From: Pseudo-nitzschia pungens
Taxonomy: Eukaryota > Bacillariophyta > Bacillariophyceae > Bacillariales > Bacillariaceae
Length of the DNA stretch: 64,000 bases
Assembly (NCBI GenBank): GCA_037355855.1
Contig: CM074769.1
Coordinates: forward strand, 1,488,001 to 1,552,000
Reading direction: 5' to 3'
Each line of letters starts with the position of its first letter. The stretch's first letter is position 1. Position numbers and translations under genes: made by a program. Shown in pieces: positions 1-9,865 of this stretch. Below the pieces are notes generated by a model, which was not told the origin of the DNA, did not search any database, and saw only the letters and a list, made by a program, of their open reading frames with translations.

Positions 1-304
1 AGGGGTGATAATAGACAGGGGTGCGTGAAAAAAAATTACCCATGCGTGCACAAATAACAAAAACTGTCCTCATTTTTCTTCGCTATATTTATTTTTAACT
101 AACACTAGTTAAAATACCTTAACTTCAGATAGTAATAACTCCATCAAAAATCAATCCTAATCTATATTTCAAATATCTGCATTATGTTTTAAACTCTTTT
201 GAAACAAGAATATTCAATAAAAATGAGGTTTTGAAAAAGTCTAAAGTCATCTATTACTGATACAAAGTTGAAGGCCATTTTTAGGCTCCCACATTGTTTG
301 TATA

Positions 305-531
305 CCAATAGCACCGCCGGCAGTCGATCACTCCCACATCGAAGTTCTTCTATACTTTGCGGCGCCGGTCGACTTCAATTCCACCATCTGGATGTCCAAG
401 GGTTTCTAGTGTACCTATGTTTGATATCCACCAATGGAGATGAATATAATCGAATCCCACAAGTGTTCGATACTTAGCTGTGGGATTGACATGGGAGTGA
501 CATGGGAGTGATCAACTGCCGGCGCTATTGG
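305..531. mobile_element. Short inverted-repeat element (MITE-like)
   Basis: The ends are inverted copies of each other. CCAATAGC followed by a GCCGGCAG-TCGATCACTCCCA stretch at 305-336 faces GGGAGTGATCAACTGCCGGC then GCTATTGG at 504-531. The arms are about 30 bp with a few mismatches and enclose roughly 170 bp without a convincing gene. No clear target duplication was found. A chance or old foldback structure is possible. Confidence 0.4.
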
Positions 532-1883
532 AGTACAATCGAAAACCTGCTATTACTACAAATAAACAAATAAACCAAAGCAACTCTAATTCATTATTTC
601 TATTTTCCCAAATTGCTAAAGCAATCCTCCACTAAACAACCACTAAGAAATAGAACCAAATTGACAATCAACAATGGTGGTGTACTCAACAATCGACTGG
701 TGGAGACGCGACACCATGGTGGAATCATTGAATTGTTGAATTCCCATCGTTGTCAGCGAAATCAGAAGCAGTTTGAAAAATAACTTTCCGAGGTCAATTT
801 TCCAGCAAAAAAAAGGCTCAAACACACTCTCAATGCAAGGATTGCTCTGGACAAGAAAACACTTAATTCTCTTTCTTTGTTGATGACTCACCAGCATCGA
901 TTCCAACTGGACCACTTTGTAACACTCTATTACATCAAGACGCAACAATGGACAATCGGTTCGACACGTGGATTATGTACTGCAAAACAATAGCCTAGCA
1001 CAGCCAAGATAAAATCAATACAGCGGGGGAACAGCAAGCAGCAGCAACGCATCAACCCTCCAATATACTACGGAGGGAAAACAAGCAGCAGCAAGCAGCG
1101 ATGTGTCGATATACTACAGGGGGGACAGCAAGCAACAGCAAGCAGCGACGCATTGATATCGATCAATCCATTTGCTCACGATTGCTGTTGCAGAGAAAGC
1201 AACATCATGGAAGGCCAAAAGCCCGTAAAGTAAGTTGCGAACACCAAAAAAGAGATTTTCTGAAGAGTTTAGGAAGGCACTCAAACATGGGGTTTCCACT
1301 GAGAAAACAGCATACTTTTTAAGAGGTTGTAACAATTTCTCTACTACAGAATAATTTTTTGGCACCTTCCCCGCACACTCGAGGCGCACCCACTTTTTGG
1401 CAAGGCTGGTGCCGATCAATGCAGCAACAACAATCGCCAAAACTCTGCTACTCCAATTTGTTTGATTTGAGCTTGCTCCAGTGTATTCAAGCCTTGATCC
1501 AATTTATTTACGCTTGATCCAGTGTATTTAAGCTTACTCCAATTTTTTTATATGCTGGTCCAGTTTTTTTGTAATTTCCTGCAGCCTTTGGGGCATTTTA
1601 TTTTTTTCCCGCAGCCACCAGTTTTTTTTTCAAATATGGTGTCTGCGGGAATTTTTTTTGTTTCCCTCAGCTGCAGGAGCGTTTTTTGCTTCTGCGGGAG
1701 CGTTTTTTGCTTCTGCGGGAGCGTTTTTTGCTTCTGCGGGAATTTCTTCATTTTTTCCCCTTAAATGTAGTTTCGATTCCCTCAACACATGTTTTTTGGA
1801 GGAACAACTGTAGGAAATTATGATTTCCCGCAGACTCAATCGGTTAGAACATTCCAAAGCCACGTGTTTTTTGTTCCATCCCC
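532..1883. other. Gene-free flank with degraded minisatellites
   Basis: No convincing gene is present. Positions 1025-1165 hold a degenerate, reverse-complement relative of the CAGCAAGCAGCAGCAACGC-type minisatellite found inside the two large TIR elements further right. Positions 1677-1745 hold three near-perfect copies of a 22-bp unit containing GCGTTTTTTGCTTCTGCGGG. The block ends with TCCCC at 1879-1883, the target duplication of the LTR element that follows. Positions 1-304 are AT-rich and show nothing recognisable. Confidence 0.5.
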
Positions 1884-2189
1884 TGTTACGGTCTAGAGTA
1901 GAAATACACGATAAGAGTATTTTAAAGATGAAAGATTAATAAAATTGTGTTATAAAAGAGAATGGTTGAATACTTTACGAGATGGGAATGATTCCTTGAG
2001 TATCGGTGAACGATCGAATAATGAGATATTATTCGGTGGGCATAATATCAATAATCGTTGATGCATGGGAATCTTTGTTTATCTTGATATTTGAATAATA
2101 TTCAGTATATGTACATGAATATTATTTATATATTCTTGTATATTGGAACGTATGCGGGATTCAATAATCATTTACGTCAACATGTCACA
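1884..2189 (-). repeat. 3' LTR of element X
   Basis: This 306-bp repeat matches 28776-29081 almost exactly; one visible difference is A for C near position 1939. Read on the minus strand it starts TGTGACATGTTGACG and ends CCGTAACA. It is the 3' LTR because the gag gene of X runs on the minus strand. Confidence 0.88.
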
Positions 2190-2714
2190 TAGTTCCCCAA
2201 TGATTAGGTGAAGTTTGCATGTGGTTCAATAGAATAGGTTCGGAGTTGAGTAGTATTGATGGAAAGAGGATATGCTTGTTCGGAGAACCGGTTGAAGATG
2301 ATATATGCCCTTTGAGATATTTCAGAAGATATATGGTAATGTAGATTGAACTGGGATTGAAGAAGGTTCTTCGTGATACTTTAGAAATCGAAGATTTGTT
2401 TCTTGTTCTTGAGAGTGCTCGTAAAGACATGGTAAAAATAGAAAAAGAGTCGAAGAAAATTCTTTTCCTCCCCCAACTGTGATGTACCTCTCGGGGTAGT
2501 GGAGCTGATTATAAATTCGGTTGATTTGAAATCGATTGCTTTGTAGGCATAAAAACACCTCCTGTTGTAAAAGGATTGAGTAGGTAGGTGAAAAGCCGAG
2601 CGTTGGATGTGTTGCTTTGCCGTGTCTGCGATTGTATGTTTTAAAGCAGAGAGGGGACGCATTGTTAGTATGGAATTACATTGTTAATGCGCTCGCGATT
2701 TGCCGTATACTTTG
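2190..2714 (-). other. 3' internal region of element X
   Basis: This is the last part of X between its nested Gypsy insertion and its 3' LTR. It has no recognisable pol domain. The purine run next to the LTR is weak (minus-strand TTGGGGAACTA). CTTTG at 2710-2714 is one copy of the target duplication made by Gypsy element C; the other is at 20104-20108. Confidence 0.6.
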
Positions 2715-2906
2715 TGCCATACCCCGGGTCTACTAGTGATTAGAATAGTAGTGATATGCAAATTGTGAGCTCTAGTGGTTAGTCTATTGCTACAGTTCCA
2801 AGAGCTCTTTGAATCGGCGATTCTATCGGCTCGCCGATTGTTTTCTTTTATCCTTATCCTTAATCCAGTCCCGTGTGTACTCGTGACTGTATTCTGGCGT
2901 ACGGCA
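2715..2906 (-). repeat. 3' LTR of Gypsy element C
   Basis: The LTR is 192 bp with TG...CA ends. It differs from the 5' copy at 19912-20103 by about one base (C against T in the GATTCTATCGG stretch), which indicates recent insertion. The polypurine tract read on the minus strand, ATGGAGGAGTA, adjoins it at 2907-2917. Confidence 0.92.
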
Positions 2907-2924
2907 TACTCCTCCATGGGACTG

Positions 2925-4006
2925 CTACGATTTGATGGGATCCCTGCAATAATAGGGATGGACTCTCCTGATATTAACCCGGTCGGTTACAAAGGGAGCA
3001 GTTTCAATAGTTACAGTTCCATTGTCATGGGTCTTGAGCACCTTGTAAGGTCCTTGCCGTGGGAAAGATAGTTTTGGGATAATGCCCTTCCTTTCCAGGG
3101 TGACATAGTCTCCTTCCTTATAGACATGGGGGATCCTCTTCTGGTTCTCCCTGATATTACTCTTGTGGATACTCTTTTGTTTCCTTGCTTGAATTGCTTC
3201 CCAATCCACCGGAAAATTCACCGGCATAAACATGTCCCTTCCAAACACCAATTGTGCTGGGGAATATCCCAGGGTGGTGTGGATGGCGCTTCTAATAGCA
3301 TAGGCCGCCTTGGTAGTGAACTCCTCAAAGGGGTCCTTCTCGTGGAGGTCTCTTTGTTCCAGGTTAAAGGACAATAGGCAGTCCTTCAGGACCTGGTGGA
3401 TTCTTTCCAGTACTGAGTTGGATTGTGGGTTCCAAGCGCCACTGGGCTTTCTTTTCATTCCCATGTTGTCACAGAGCTCCTGGAACTCTGCTTTGAACTC
3501 ACTCCCGCCATCAAAACCAATTTCCTTTGGGCGCGGATACCTTGCTAGCCAAGTACTGTCCAACAATCGTTGAGTTTCTGCTGCGTTTGGCGAGTCCTTT
3601 AGATGGGCCAATTCAAACCATCCGGTCACTGGGTCCACCATGGTGAGAACATGGATGTGGTAGTCTTTACCATTTTTATTGTGGACAGTTGCAGGTCCCC
3701 AGAGGTCCACATTGACCCTCTGCCATTTGGTAACCTCAGCTGCTTTTTCCGGTAGTAGTCCATACTTCTTCCGGCCACTCTTTTTGAACATCTGGCACGT
3801 GTGGCAGTGTTTACAGAGGTCCTGGACGTCCTTTCGTAGGCCTTTCCAGGTGAACACTGAGCGAATGCTCTGTTCCATTCTCTTTTCTCCGGGATGGACC
3901 AGCATGCTGTGGTACCATTCCATAACTCTATCTTTGAGTTTGTCCGGGATCAGAATCTTCCCTCCCTTGTGGATTAGACTGTAACCTTCCACCGTTTTGG
4001 TGGTCA
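2925..4006 (-). pseudogene. Gypsy C pol, C-terminal (integrase) part
   Basis: This is the 3' half of the pol gene of element C, separated from its 5' half (9866-12050) by element B. It encodes the integrase zinc-binding HHCC region (HPGEKRM...CKHCHTC), the catalytic core with VNVDLWGP, FDGGSEF and the glutamate in SVLERIHQ, and a C-terminal RQGPYKV motif. The frame resumes directly across the insertion: the last residues at 9866 (EKDNRLT) continue here as TTKTVEGYS, as in element B. The gene is broken only by the insertion. The apparent start codon near 4040 lies in the LTR of element B and is not the real start. Confidence 0.9.
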
Positions 4007-4195
4007 TGCCGTGCACCAGAATACAGTCACGAGTACACACGGGACTGGATTAAGGATAAGGATAAAAACAATCGGCGAGTTGACAGAATCGCTGATTCGG
4101 AAGGCTCTTAGAACTGTAGCAAATAGACTAATCAATAGAGCTCACAATTTGCATATCACTACTATTCTAACCACTAGTAGACCCGGGGTATGGCA
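4007..4195 (+). repeat. 5' LTR of Gypsy element B
   Basis: The LTR is 189 bp, starts TGCCGTGCACC and ends GGTATGGCA. It should carry the promoter and transcription start of the element, but no TATA box stands out. Confidence 0.93.
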
Positions 4196-4946
4196 TGATT
4201 TTAAAATCAAGCTGAGTGCTGATGACCATGAGCAGAAAGAGATCGATCGGCCAAGGCGCCGACGAGATCGAAAGACTGCCAGAAAATGGAGGCACAGAGA
4301 GGCAAAAACAGGGAGAAGGATATCCAGTGTCTGCAGCACAAGGAAGACCGACCCCAGCAACTGTTGGCGCCCAAAGAAGGGAGCAACAGCAGCAACAGAG
4401 ACACCTAAGTACCTAAACAGGACCATGGTCGACAGCAGAAATAATCGAACAAAGAAATAATGAAATAAGTGTCGAAAAAGTGACACATGATCCAGTGAGT
4501 GGACTAATTGGACCAACACTGAGTGGATGGACAGACCGAATAGGGGATGCCAACCAAAACCGAAGTATACGGATATCCGGAAAGGTATATAATGAATACC
4601 TAAACACCACCAATCCCACGGGAAACGGGAAGTGGGACCGGCCCGGTGATTGCTTAATAGAGAAGCAACGCCGGAGAACCACGGGAATCAAATCCCACGT
4701 TATAAAAACAGAAACAACTCCGGAGAACCACAGGATTCCCGGGAACTAAAGAGAGAAACAACTCCCACCACTGGACAAACCAGGGGGAAAATCAGTTACA
4801 ACACGAGTTATCACGAGAGCAATGAAAATCCAGCAAGAAAAACTGGAGGAACTGAGCAATCACTTTTTGCTCAATCTCACCACAAGCAGTGAAATAACAG
4901 AAATAGTGTAACTAAAGTAACTTAATAAACAACTGATTAAACCACC
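4196..4946 (+). promoter_or_regulatory. Gypsy B leader with palindrome next to the LTR
   Basis: The untranslated leader lies between the 5' LTR and gag. Directly after the LTR comes TGATTTTAAAATCAAGCTGA, which holds the 12-bp palindrome GATTTTAAAATC. A tRNA primer site normally starts with TGG, and none is seen here. Further on the phrase GGAGAACCAC recurs at about 4673 and 4724. The same layout occurs in element C (minus strand, 19164-19911). Confidence 0.6.
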
Positions 4947-6386
4947 ATGGCGACCAAAGGAACCAAGTTGAAACCTTTCAACATCACACGGGAGGACTGG
5001 CCGGAAGACGCCACCACCGTAAAGATGAATGTAGACAGCGAACAAGGTGGAGTCGCATTCAGCGACTACCTGAAGGTTCTCAACGGTACTGAAAGACCAG
5101 AACTCTTCCTTATCTGGAAGAGAGACTTTGACCAGAAAATTGCTGGCAATGACAAACTCCACGGAGACCAGAAATTGGAGGTTCTACAGAGAATCCTCTC
5201 TAAGGAAGCACTCGCACTTGTCCAGCGAACGCTCACTCGGACCTACTTGGCCGAACCGACCCACAAGGTCCACCAAACCAGACGCGTACAGAAAAAGATC
5301 CAGGAAATCGAGCAAAGGGACCAAGCAAACATCCTACTCTCAATGGGGCAAGACGCCACCGAAACTCCCACGGGAGCCTCCAAGGAGAAGGCAAACGAGA
5401 AATCTCCAACCGCCGACAAAACCGACACAGCCACGGCGAGATTGGACAAAGAATCAGAGACCGACAACCTCGAGTCCCCAATCCCAAAGAAAAAGGTCGC
5501 AAGCGCCCTCACCCAGTACTACCAATCCCAGGAGTACAGGAAGGATATCATGGAGGAGTGCATGCATGTCCTCAAGCTCAAAATCTTTGGCAATGACCAA
5601 CACGGCAAGCGCTCGTATATCGTCCTCCGACGAGTCATGCGAGGCATGCGCGTGGACCTCAAACATGGCATTAGAGCCTGGGCCAATCGAATGGCCGAAC
5701 TCCAAAGCTATCTCCCAGAATGCCTCTGGGAATGTGGCAGTGACCAAATGGAAACACCAAGAAGTTTCACCCAAGGAGAAATGAAGGAAATCTTGGATTC
5801 CAACATGACCCACTCCCAACGCGAGAAACTGGAGCACATTAGTTGGGACCTCTACACCCACTCCTTTAACACCACTATCGACAAGCTCGAAAACCTGGAA
5901 ATCACCATCCGGAAGGAAGCAATAATGCAACAACGCATCACCGACCTCGAAAAGCAGACCGGTGTCACCAACAAGACTCCCAAGGCCGCATCTGGGGGAG
6001 GAACCCACCACGGGAAATCCCCTGGCAAAAAGAAGCGCCCTGTGGACAACAGCAACAAACAGCTATGCAAGACCTGTGGCAAGGTCCATGCCGGCAAATG
6101 CTGGAAACTAACCGGTGGTCCCTCCAAGAAGGGGAAGTTCGACCGGGAAACCATCAACCTGCTCAAGGAGCACTTTGTGGCAAAAGAACAAGACTCAGAC
6201 GCTGTGCAACACTCCAAAACCCACTGGGGAAGGAATCTATCGAACCACGAGTACTCTTATGTACTGGCCACGGCCCAAGCTGACCACGACGTCTCTGATG
6301 ACGAGATCGACATCTCCGACCGGGAACTCAAAGAGTACAGAAGAAAGTACAGAAAGACCTTTAAAAAGAAAGGCTCCCACAACTGA
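4947..6386 (+). CDS. Gypsy gag polyprotein (element B)
   Basis: This 479-residue gag gives the capsid and nucleocapsid of the retrotransposon. The start lies in a favourable ACCACCATGG context and is shared with element C. The middle part is helical and capsid-like. A basic stretch (GKSPGKKKRP) precedes a compact zinc knuckle, CKTCGKVHAGKC (C-x2-C-x3-H-x3-C), at about residues 374-385. The C-terminus is acidic, then basic. The stop TGA is followed at once by the ATG of pol in the same reading frame, so pol could be made by readthrough or by re-initiation. The gene is intact. Confidence 0.93.
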   Translation: MATKGTKLKPFNITREDWPEDATTVKMNVDSEQGGVAFSDYLKVLNGTERPELFLIWKRDFDQKIAGNDKLHGDQKLEVLQRILSKEALALVQRTLTRTYLAEPTHKVHQTRRVQKKIQEIEQRDQANILLSMGQDATETPTGASKEKANEKSPTADKTDTATARLDKESETDNLESPIPKKKVASALTQYYQSQEYRKDIMEECMHVLKLKIFGNDQHGKRSYIVLRRVMRGMRVDLKHGIRAWANRMAELQSYLPECLWECGSDQMETPRSFTQGEMKEILDSNMTHSQREKLEHISWDLYTHSFNTTIDKLENLEITIRKEAIMQQRITDLEKQTGVTNKTPKAASGGGTHHGKSPGKKKRPVDNSNKQLCKTCGKVHAGKCWKLTGGPSKKGKFDRETINLLKEHFVAKEQDSDAVQHSKTHWGRNLSNHEYSYVLATAQADHDVSDDEIDISDRELKEYRRKYRKTFKKKGSHN

Positions 6387-9300
6387 ATGGCTGATACCAT
6401 CCACACGGGACCCCGCATCATCAACAGATTTGCGGACGTCTGTGTGGAGGTATTGGATCACAAGGGAAGGGGAAGGATGCTCCGGGGACTACTAGACTCC
6501 GGTTGCTCCAAATCCATCATACTACAACAGTTTGTCGACCGAAGTCAACTAACGAACCGAGACCAAAGATCTGTCACCTACAACACGTATGGAGGCAAGT
6601 TCCGAACCAAGTCTGCGGCTTCAGTGGGACTGAGGTTGATAGAATTTTCAAACTCCAAGACCATTAAATGGACCTTCCAAGTGGACGAATATCATCACCA
6701 CGAGGAAGTACCCTATGACATGATCATAGGATCAGACCTGATGGCACAACTGGGACTGGATATAAAATACAGTTCCCGAACAATCGAGTGGCAGGGTGAC
6801 TCCATCCCCATGAAGGGACTGGGGGAGCTTACTGACCCGGACAAATGTGAGGCAGTATTCTTCGCCAACACACAGAGTCCAATCCTCCAACAGGAGGAAG
6901 AGAGGCAATCCAAAATTCTGGATGCAGACTACTCCAAAGTCGATATAGACGCTATGGTCAATGACCTGGAGATTGCAGACGCGTCCAAGGCAGCCTTGAA
7001 GAAAACGCTAAAGAAATTCCCAACACTCTTTGGAGGAGGATTGGGTCTTCTCAAAAACATAGAACCGGTATCCATTGAGCTACAACCAGGGGTCAAACCG
7101 GTCCGGCAGAGGTACTATTCTGTACCCCATGCCTTTGAACAAGCCCTCCGGAAGGAGATTACTAGGCTCTGCGATATTGGAGTCCTGGAAAAACTCCCTC
7201 ACGATGATGACTCTCCATGGGCATCTCCTACTTTTTGCCAACCCAAAAAGACAGGGGACATTCGCGTTCTAACGGACTTCCGGAAGATGAATGCAGCCAT
7301 CCAGAGGAAACCGTTTCCACTACCACGAATAGGGGAAACAATCCAACGGCTCCAGAAATTCCAATCAGCCACGGCACTGGACTTATCCCAAGGCTATTAT
7401 ACAATCCCCATCTGCAAGGAGAGCCAAAAGATTTGCTCTACCATTCTACCATGGGGGAAGTATGCCTACAAGAGACTGGCAATGGGAATCGCATGTGCGC
7501 CCGATATCTTCCAATCAGTCATGATGAACCTCCTCGGCGATCTGGACTACGTCCTGGTCTATATTGATGATATCCTAATCATCCAGAGAGAAGGGGAATC
7601 TGAACAGGATCACCTCGACAAAATCGATACAGTCCTACAAAGACTGGATGACGCCGGCTTCCGCGCCAACCTCAGAAAATCCTTTTTCATGCAAAAAGAA
7701 GTGGAATATCTGGGATTTCTGTTAACAACAGAGGGCATTCAGCCCCAGCCAAAGAAACTGGAGGCGATGAAGCGTCTGGAAGCCCCCAAGAACACTAAGC
7801 AACTCAAGATGTTTCTTGGAATGGTCAATTTCTACCGGGACATGTGGAAGCGACGCTCCCACATCCTAGCCCCCCTGAACAAACTAGCAGGGAAAAAGGG
7901 AAAAATGAACTGGTACTGGGGTCCAGCAGAGCAGAAAGCTTTCATGGAGGCGAAGAGGATGCTCGCAGATGAAGCGAAACTCGCATTCCCGGATTTTACG
8001 AAACCATTTCATCTCTACTCAGACGCCAGTGACAGGCAACTGGGAGCAACCGTATGCCAAGATGGCAAACCCCTTGGTTTCTACACAAGGAAACTGAACT
8101 CAGCGCAGCTCAACTACACTGTCGGGGAAAAAGAACTCCTTGGCATAGTAGAAGGCTTGAAAGCGTTTGAAGGAATCCTACGAGGACAAGATGTAACCAT
8201 TCACACGGATCACCTGAACCTAGTATTGTATCAGCAGATGCCGACCCAAAGAATGGTCCGGTGGAGACTCCTCATGGAGGAGTTCCATCCGGTAGTCAAG
8301 CATGTTGCTGGCAAAGACAATGATGCAGCAGATGCACTGTCTCGATTGGACATCACAGATGACCCAGCAGACACCGTGGAATGGCTACCACCAAACAAGC
8401 CCCTCACCTATGCGGATGAGGAAGAGCACCTCCGGCAGCTCCTATTCCCGCTTGGAGAAGCGCCGGAAGAATTCCAGGGCAATAGTGCATTCCCACTTGC
8501 CCCGGACATGATTCAGTTCTACCAGCAAAAGGACACAGGAATCGTGAGTGCTCTGGAAAAAGACAACCGACTGACCACCAAAATGGTGGAAGGTTACAAC
8601 CTAATCCACAAAGAAGGAAAGATTCTGATTCCCGACAAACTCAAGGACAGAGTCATGGAATGGTACCACAGCATGTTGGTCCACCCCGGAGAAAAGAGAA
8701 TGGAACAGAGCATACGCTCGGTGTTCACCTGGAAAGGCCTACGAAAGGACGTTCAGGATCTCTGCAAGCACTGCCACACGTGTCAGATGTTCAAAAAGAG
8801 TGGCCGGAAGAAGTATGGACTACTACCGGAGAAAGCAGTGGAAGTCACCAAGTGGCAGAGGGTCAATGTGGACCTCTGGGGACCTGCAACTGTCCACAAT
8901 AAAAATGGTAAAGACTACCAAATCCATGTCCTCACCATGGTGGATCCAGTGACCGGATGGTTTGAATTGGCCCATCTAAAGGACTCGCCAAACGCAGCAG
9001 AAACTCAACGTTTGTTAGACAGCACCTGGCTAGCAAGGTATCCGCGCCCAAAGGAAATTGGCTTTGATGGCGGGAGTGAGTTCAAAGCAGAGTTCCAAGA
9101 GCTCTGTGACAACATGGGGATGAAAAGAAAACCCAGTGGCGCCTGGAACCCACAATCCAACTCAGTGCTGGAGAGAATCCACCAGGTCTTGAAGGACTGC
9201 CTGTTGTCCTTCAACCTGGAACAAAGGGACCTCCACGAGAAGGATCCTTTTGAGGAATTCACTACCAAGGCAGCTTATGCGATTCGCAGCGCCATCCACA

Positions 9301-9653
9301 CCACTCTGGGATATTCCCCAGCGCAACTGGTGTTTGGAAGAGACATGTTCATGCCTGTAAATTTCCCAGCGGATTGGGAAGCAATCCAGGCAAGGAAACA
9401 GAAGAGTATCCACAAGAGCAACATCAGGGAGAACCGGAAGAGGATCCCCCATGTCTATAAGGAAGGAGACTATGTCACCCTAGAAAGGAAGGGCATTGTT
9501 CCGAAACTATCCTTCCCACGACAAGGACCTTACAAGGTGATCAAGGCCCATAACAATGGAACTGTAACTATTGAAACTGCTCCCTTTGTAACCGATCGGG
9601 TTAACATTAGGAGAGTACACCCCTATTATTGCAGGGATCCTATTAAATCGTAA
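6387..9653 (+). CDS. Gypsy pol polyprotein (protease-RT-RNase H-integrase)
   Basis: This is a 1,088-residue intact pol. In order it shows an aspartic protease (LLDSGCSKS, residues 35-43) and reverse transcriptase with YIDDILI near 392. RNase H follows, with YSDASDRQLG near 542 and a later TDHLNL. The integrase zinc-binding HHCC region lies at about 762-800. The integrase core has aspartates near 829 and 893 and a glutamate near 929. A GPY motif (RQGPYKV) lies near 1045. The RT-RNase H-integrase order is diagnostic of Ty3/Gypsy. No chromodomain follows the GPY region. Pol starts directly after the gag stop, in frame with gag. Regulation is presumably from the LTR. Confidence 0.95.
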   Translation: MADTIHTGPRIINRFADVCVEVLDHKGRGRMLRGLLDSGCSKSIILQQFVDRSQLTNRDQRSVTYNTYGGKFRTKSAASVGLRLIEFSNSKTIKWTFQVDEYHHHEEVPYDMIIGSDLMAQLGLDIKYSSRTIEWQGDSIPMKGLGELTDPDKCEAVFFANTQSPILQQEEERQSKILDADYSKVDIDAMVNDLEIADASKAALKKTLKKFPTLFGGGLGLLKNIEPVSIELQPGVKPVRQRYYSVPHAFEQALRKEITRLCDIGVLEKLPHDDDSPWASPTFCQPKKTGDIRVLTDFRKMNAAIQRKPFPLPRIGETIQRLQKFQSATALDLSQGYYTIPICKESQKICSTILPWGKYAYKRLAMGIACAPDIFQSVMMNLLGDLDYVLVYIDDILIIQREGESEQDHLDKIDTVLQRLDDAGFRANLRKSFFMQKEVEYLGFLLTTEGIQPQPKKLEAMKRLEAPKNTKQLKMFLGMVNFYRDMWKRRSHILAPLNKLAGKKGKMNWYWGPAEQKAFMEAKRMLADEAKLAFPDFTKPFHLYSDASDRQLGATVCQDGKPLGFYTRKLNSAQLNYTVGEKELLGIVEGLKAFEGILRGQDVTIHTDHLNLVLYQQMPTQRMVRWRLLMEEFHPVVKHVAGKDNDAADALSRLDITDDPADTVEWLPPNKPLTYADEEEHLRQLLFPLGEAPEEFQGNSAFPLAPDMIQFYQQKDTGIVSALEKDNRLTTKMVEGYNLIHKEGKILIPDKLKDRVMEWYHSMLVHPGEKRMEQSIRSVFTWKGLRKDVQDLCKHCHTCQMFKKSGRKKYGLLPEKAVEVTKWQRVNVDLWGPATVHNKNGKDYQIHVLTMVDPVTGWFELAHLKDSPNAAETQRLLDSTWLARYPRPKEIGFDGGSEFKAEFQELCDNMGMKRKPSGAWNPQSNSVLERIHQVLKDCLLSFNLEQRDLHEKDPFEEFTTKAAYAIRSAIHTTLGYSPAQLVFGRDMFMPVNFPADWEAIQARKQKSIHKSNIRENRKRIPHVYKEGDYVTLERKGIVPKLSFPRQGPYKVIKAHNNGTVTIETAPFVTDRVNIRRVHPYYCRDPIKS

Positions 9654-9671
9654 CAGTACCATGGAGGAGTA

Positions 9672-9860
9672 TGCCGTGCACCAGAATACAGTCACGAGTA
9701 CACACGGGACTGGATTAAGGATAAGGATAAAAACAATCGGCGAGTCGACAGAATCGCTGATTCGGAAGGCTCTTAGAACTGTAGCAAATAGACTAATCAA
9801 TAGAGCTCACAATTTGCATATCACTACTATTCTAACCACTAGTAGACCCGGGGTATGGCA
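9672..9860 (+). repeat. 3' LTR of Gypsy element B
   Basis: The LTR is 189 bp with TG...CA ends, nearly identical to 4007-4195. The polypurine stretch ATGGAGGAGTA at 9661-9671 directly precedes it, and the target duplication GGTCA follows at 9861-9865. Confidence 0.93.
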
Positions 9861-9865
9861 GGTCA

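Larger units (their letters stand above)
4007..9860 (+). mobile_element. Full-length Ty3/Gypsy retrotransposon B
   Basis: This is a complete 5,854-bp element with 189-bp LTRs at 4007-4195 and 9672-9860. The target duplication GGTCA is at 4002-4006 and 9861-9865. It has a 751-bp leader, intact gag and intact pol, and the polypurine tract ATGGAGGAGTA just before the 3' LTR. The LTRs differ by about one base (GAGTTGAC against GAGTCGAC). It inserted into the pol gene of element C in the opposite orientation. All domains needed for mobility are present in open frames, so it could be autonomous. Confidence 0.95.

Noticed and set aside
268..477. Small plus-strand frame of 69 codons near the left edge
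   Set aside because: It overlaps the inverted-repeat element, has no domain and no codon bias like the real genes.
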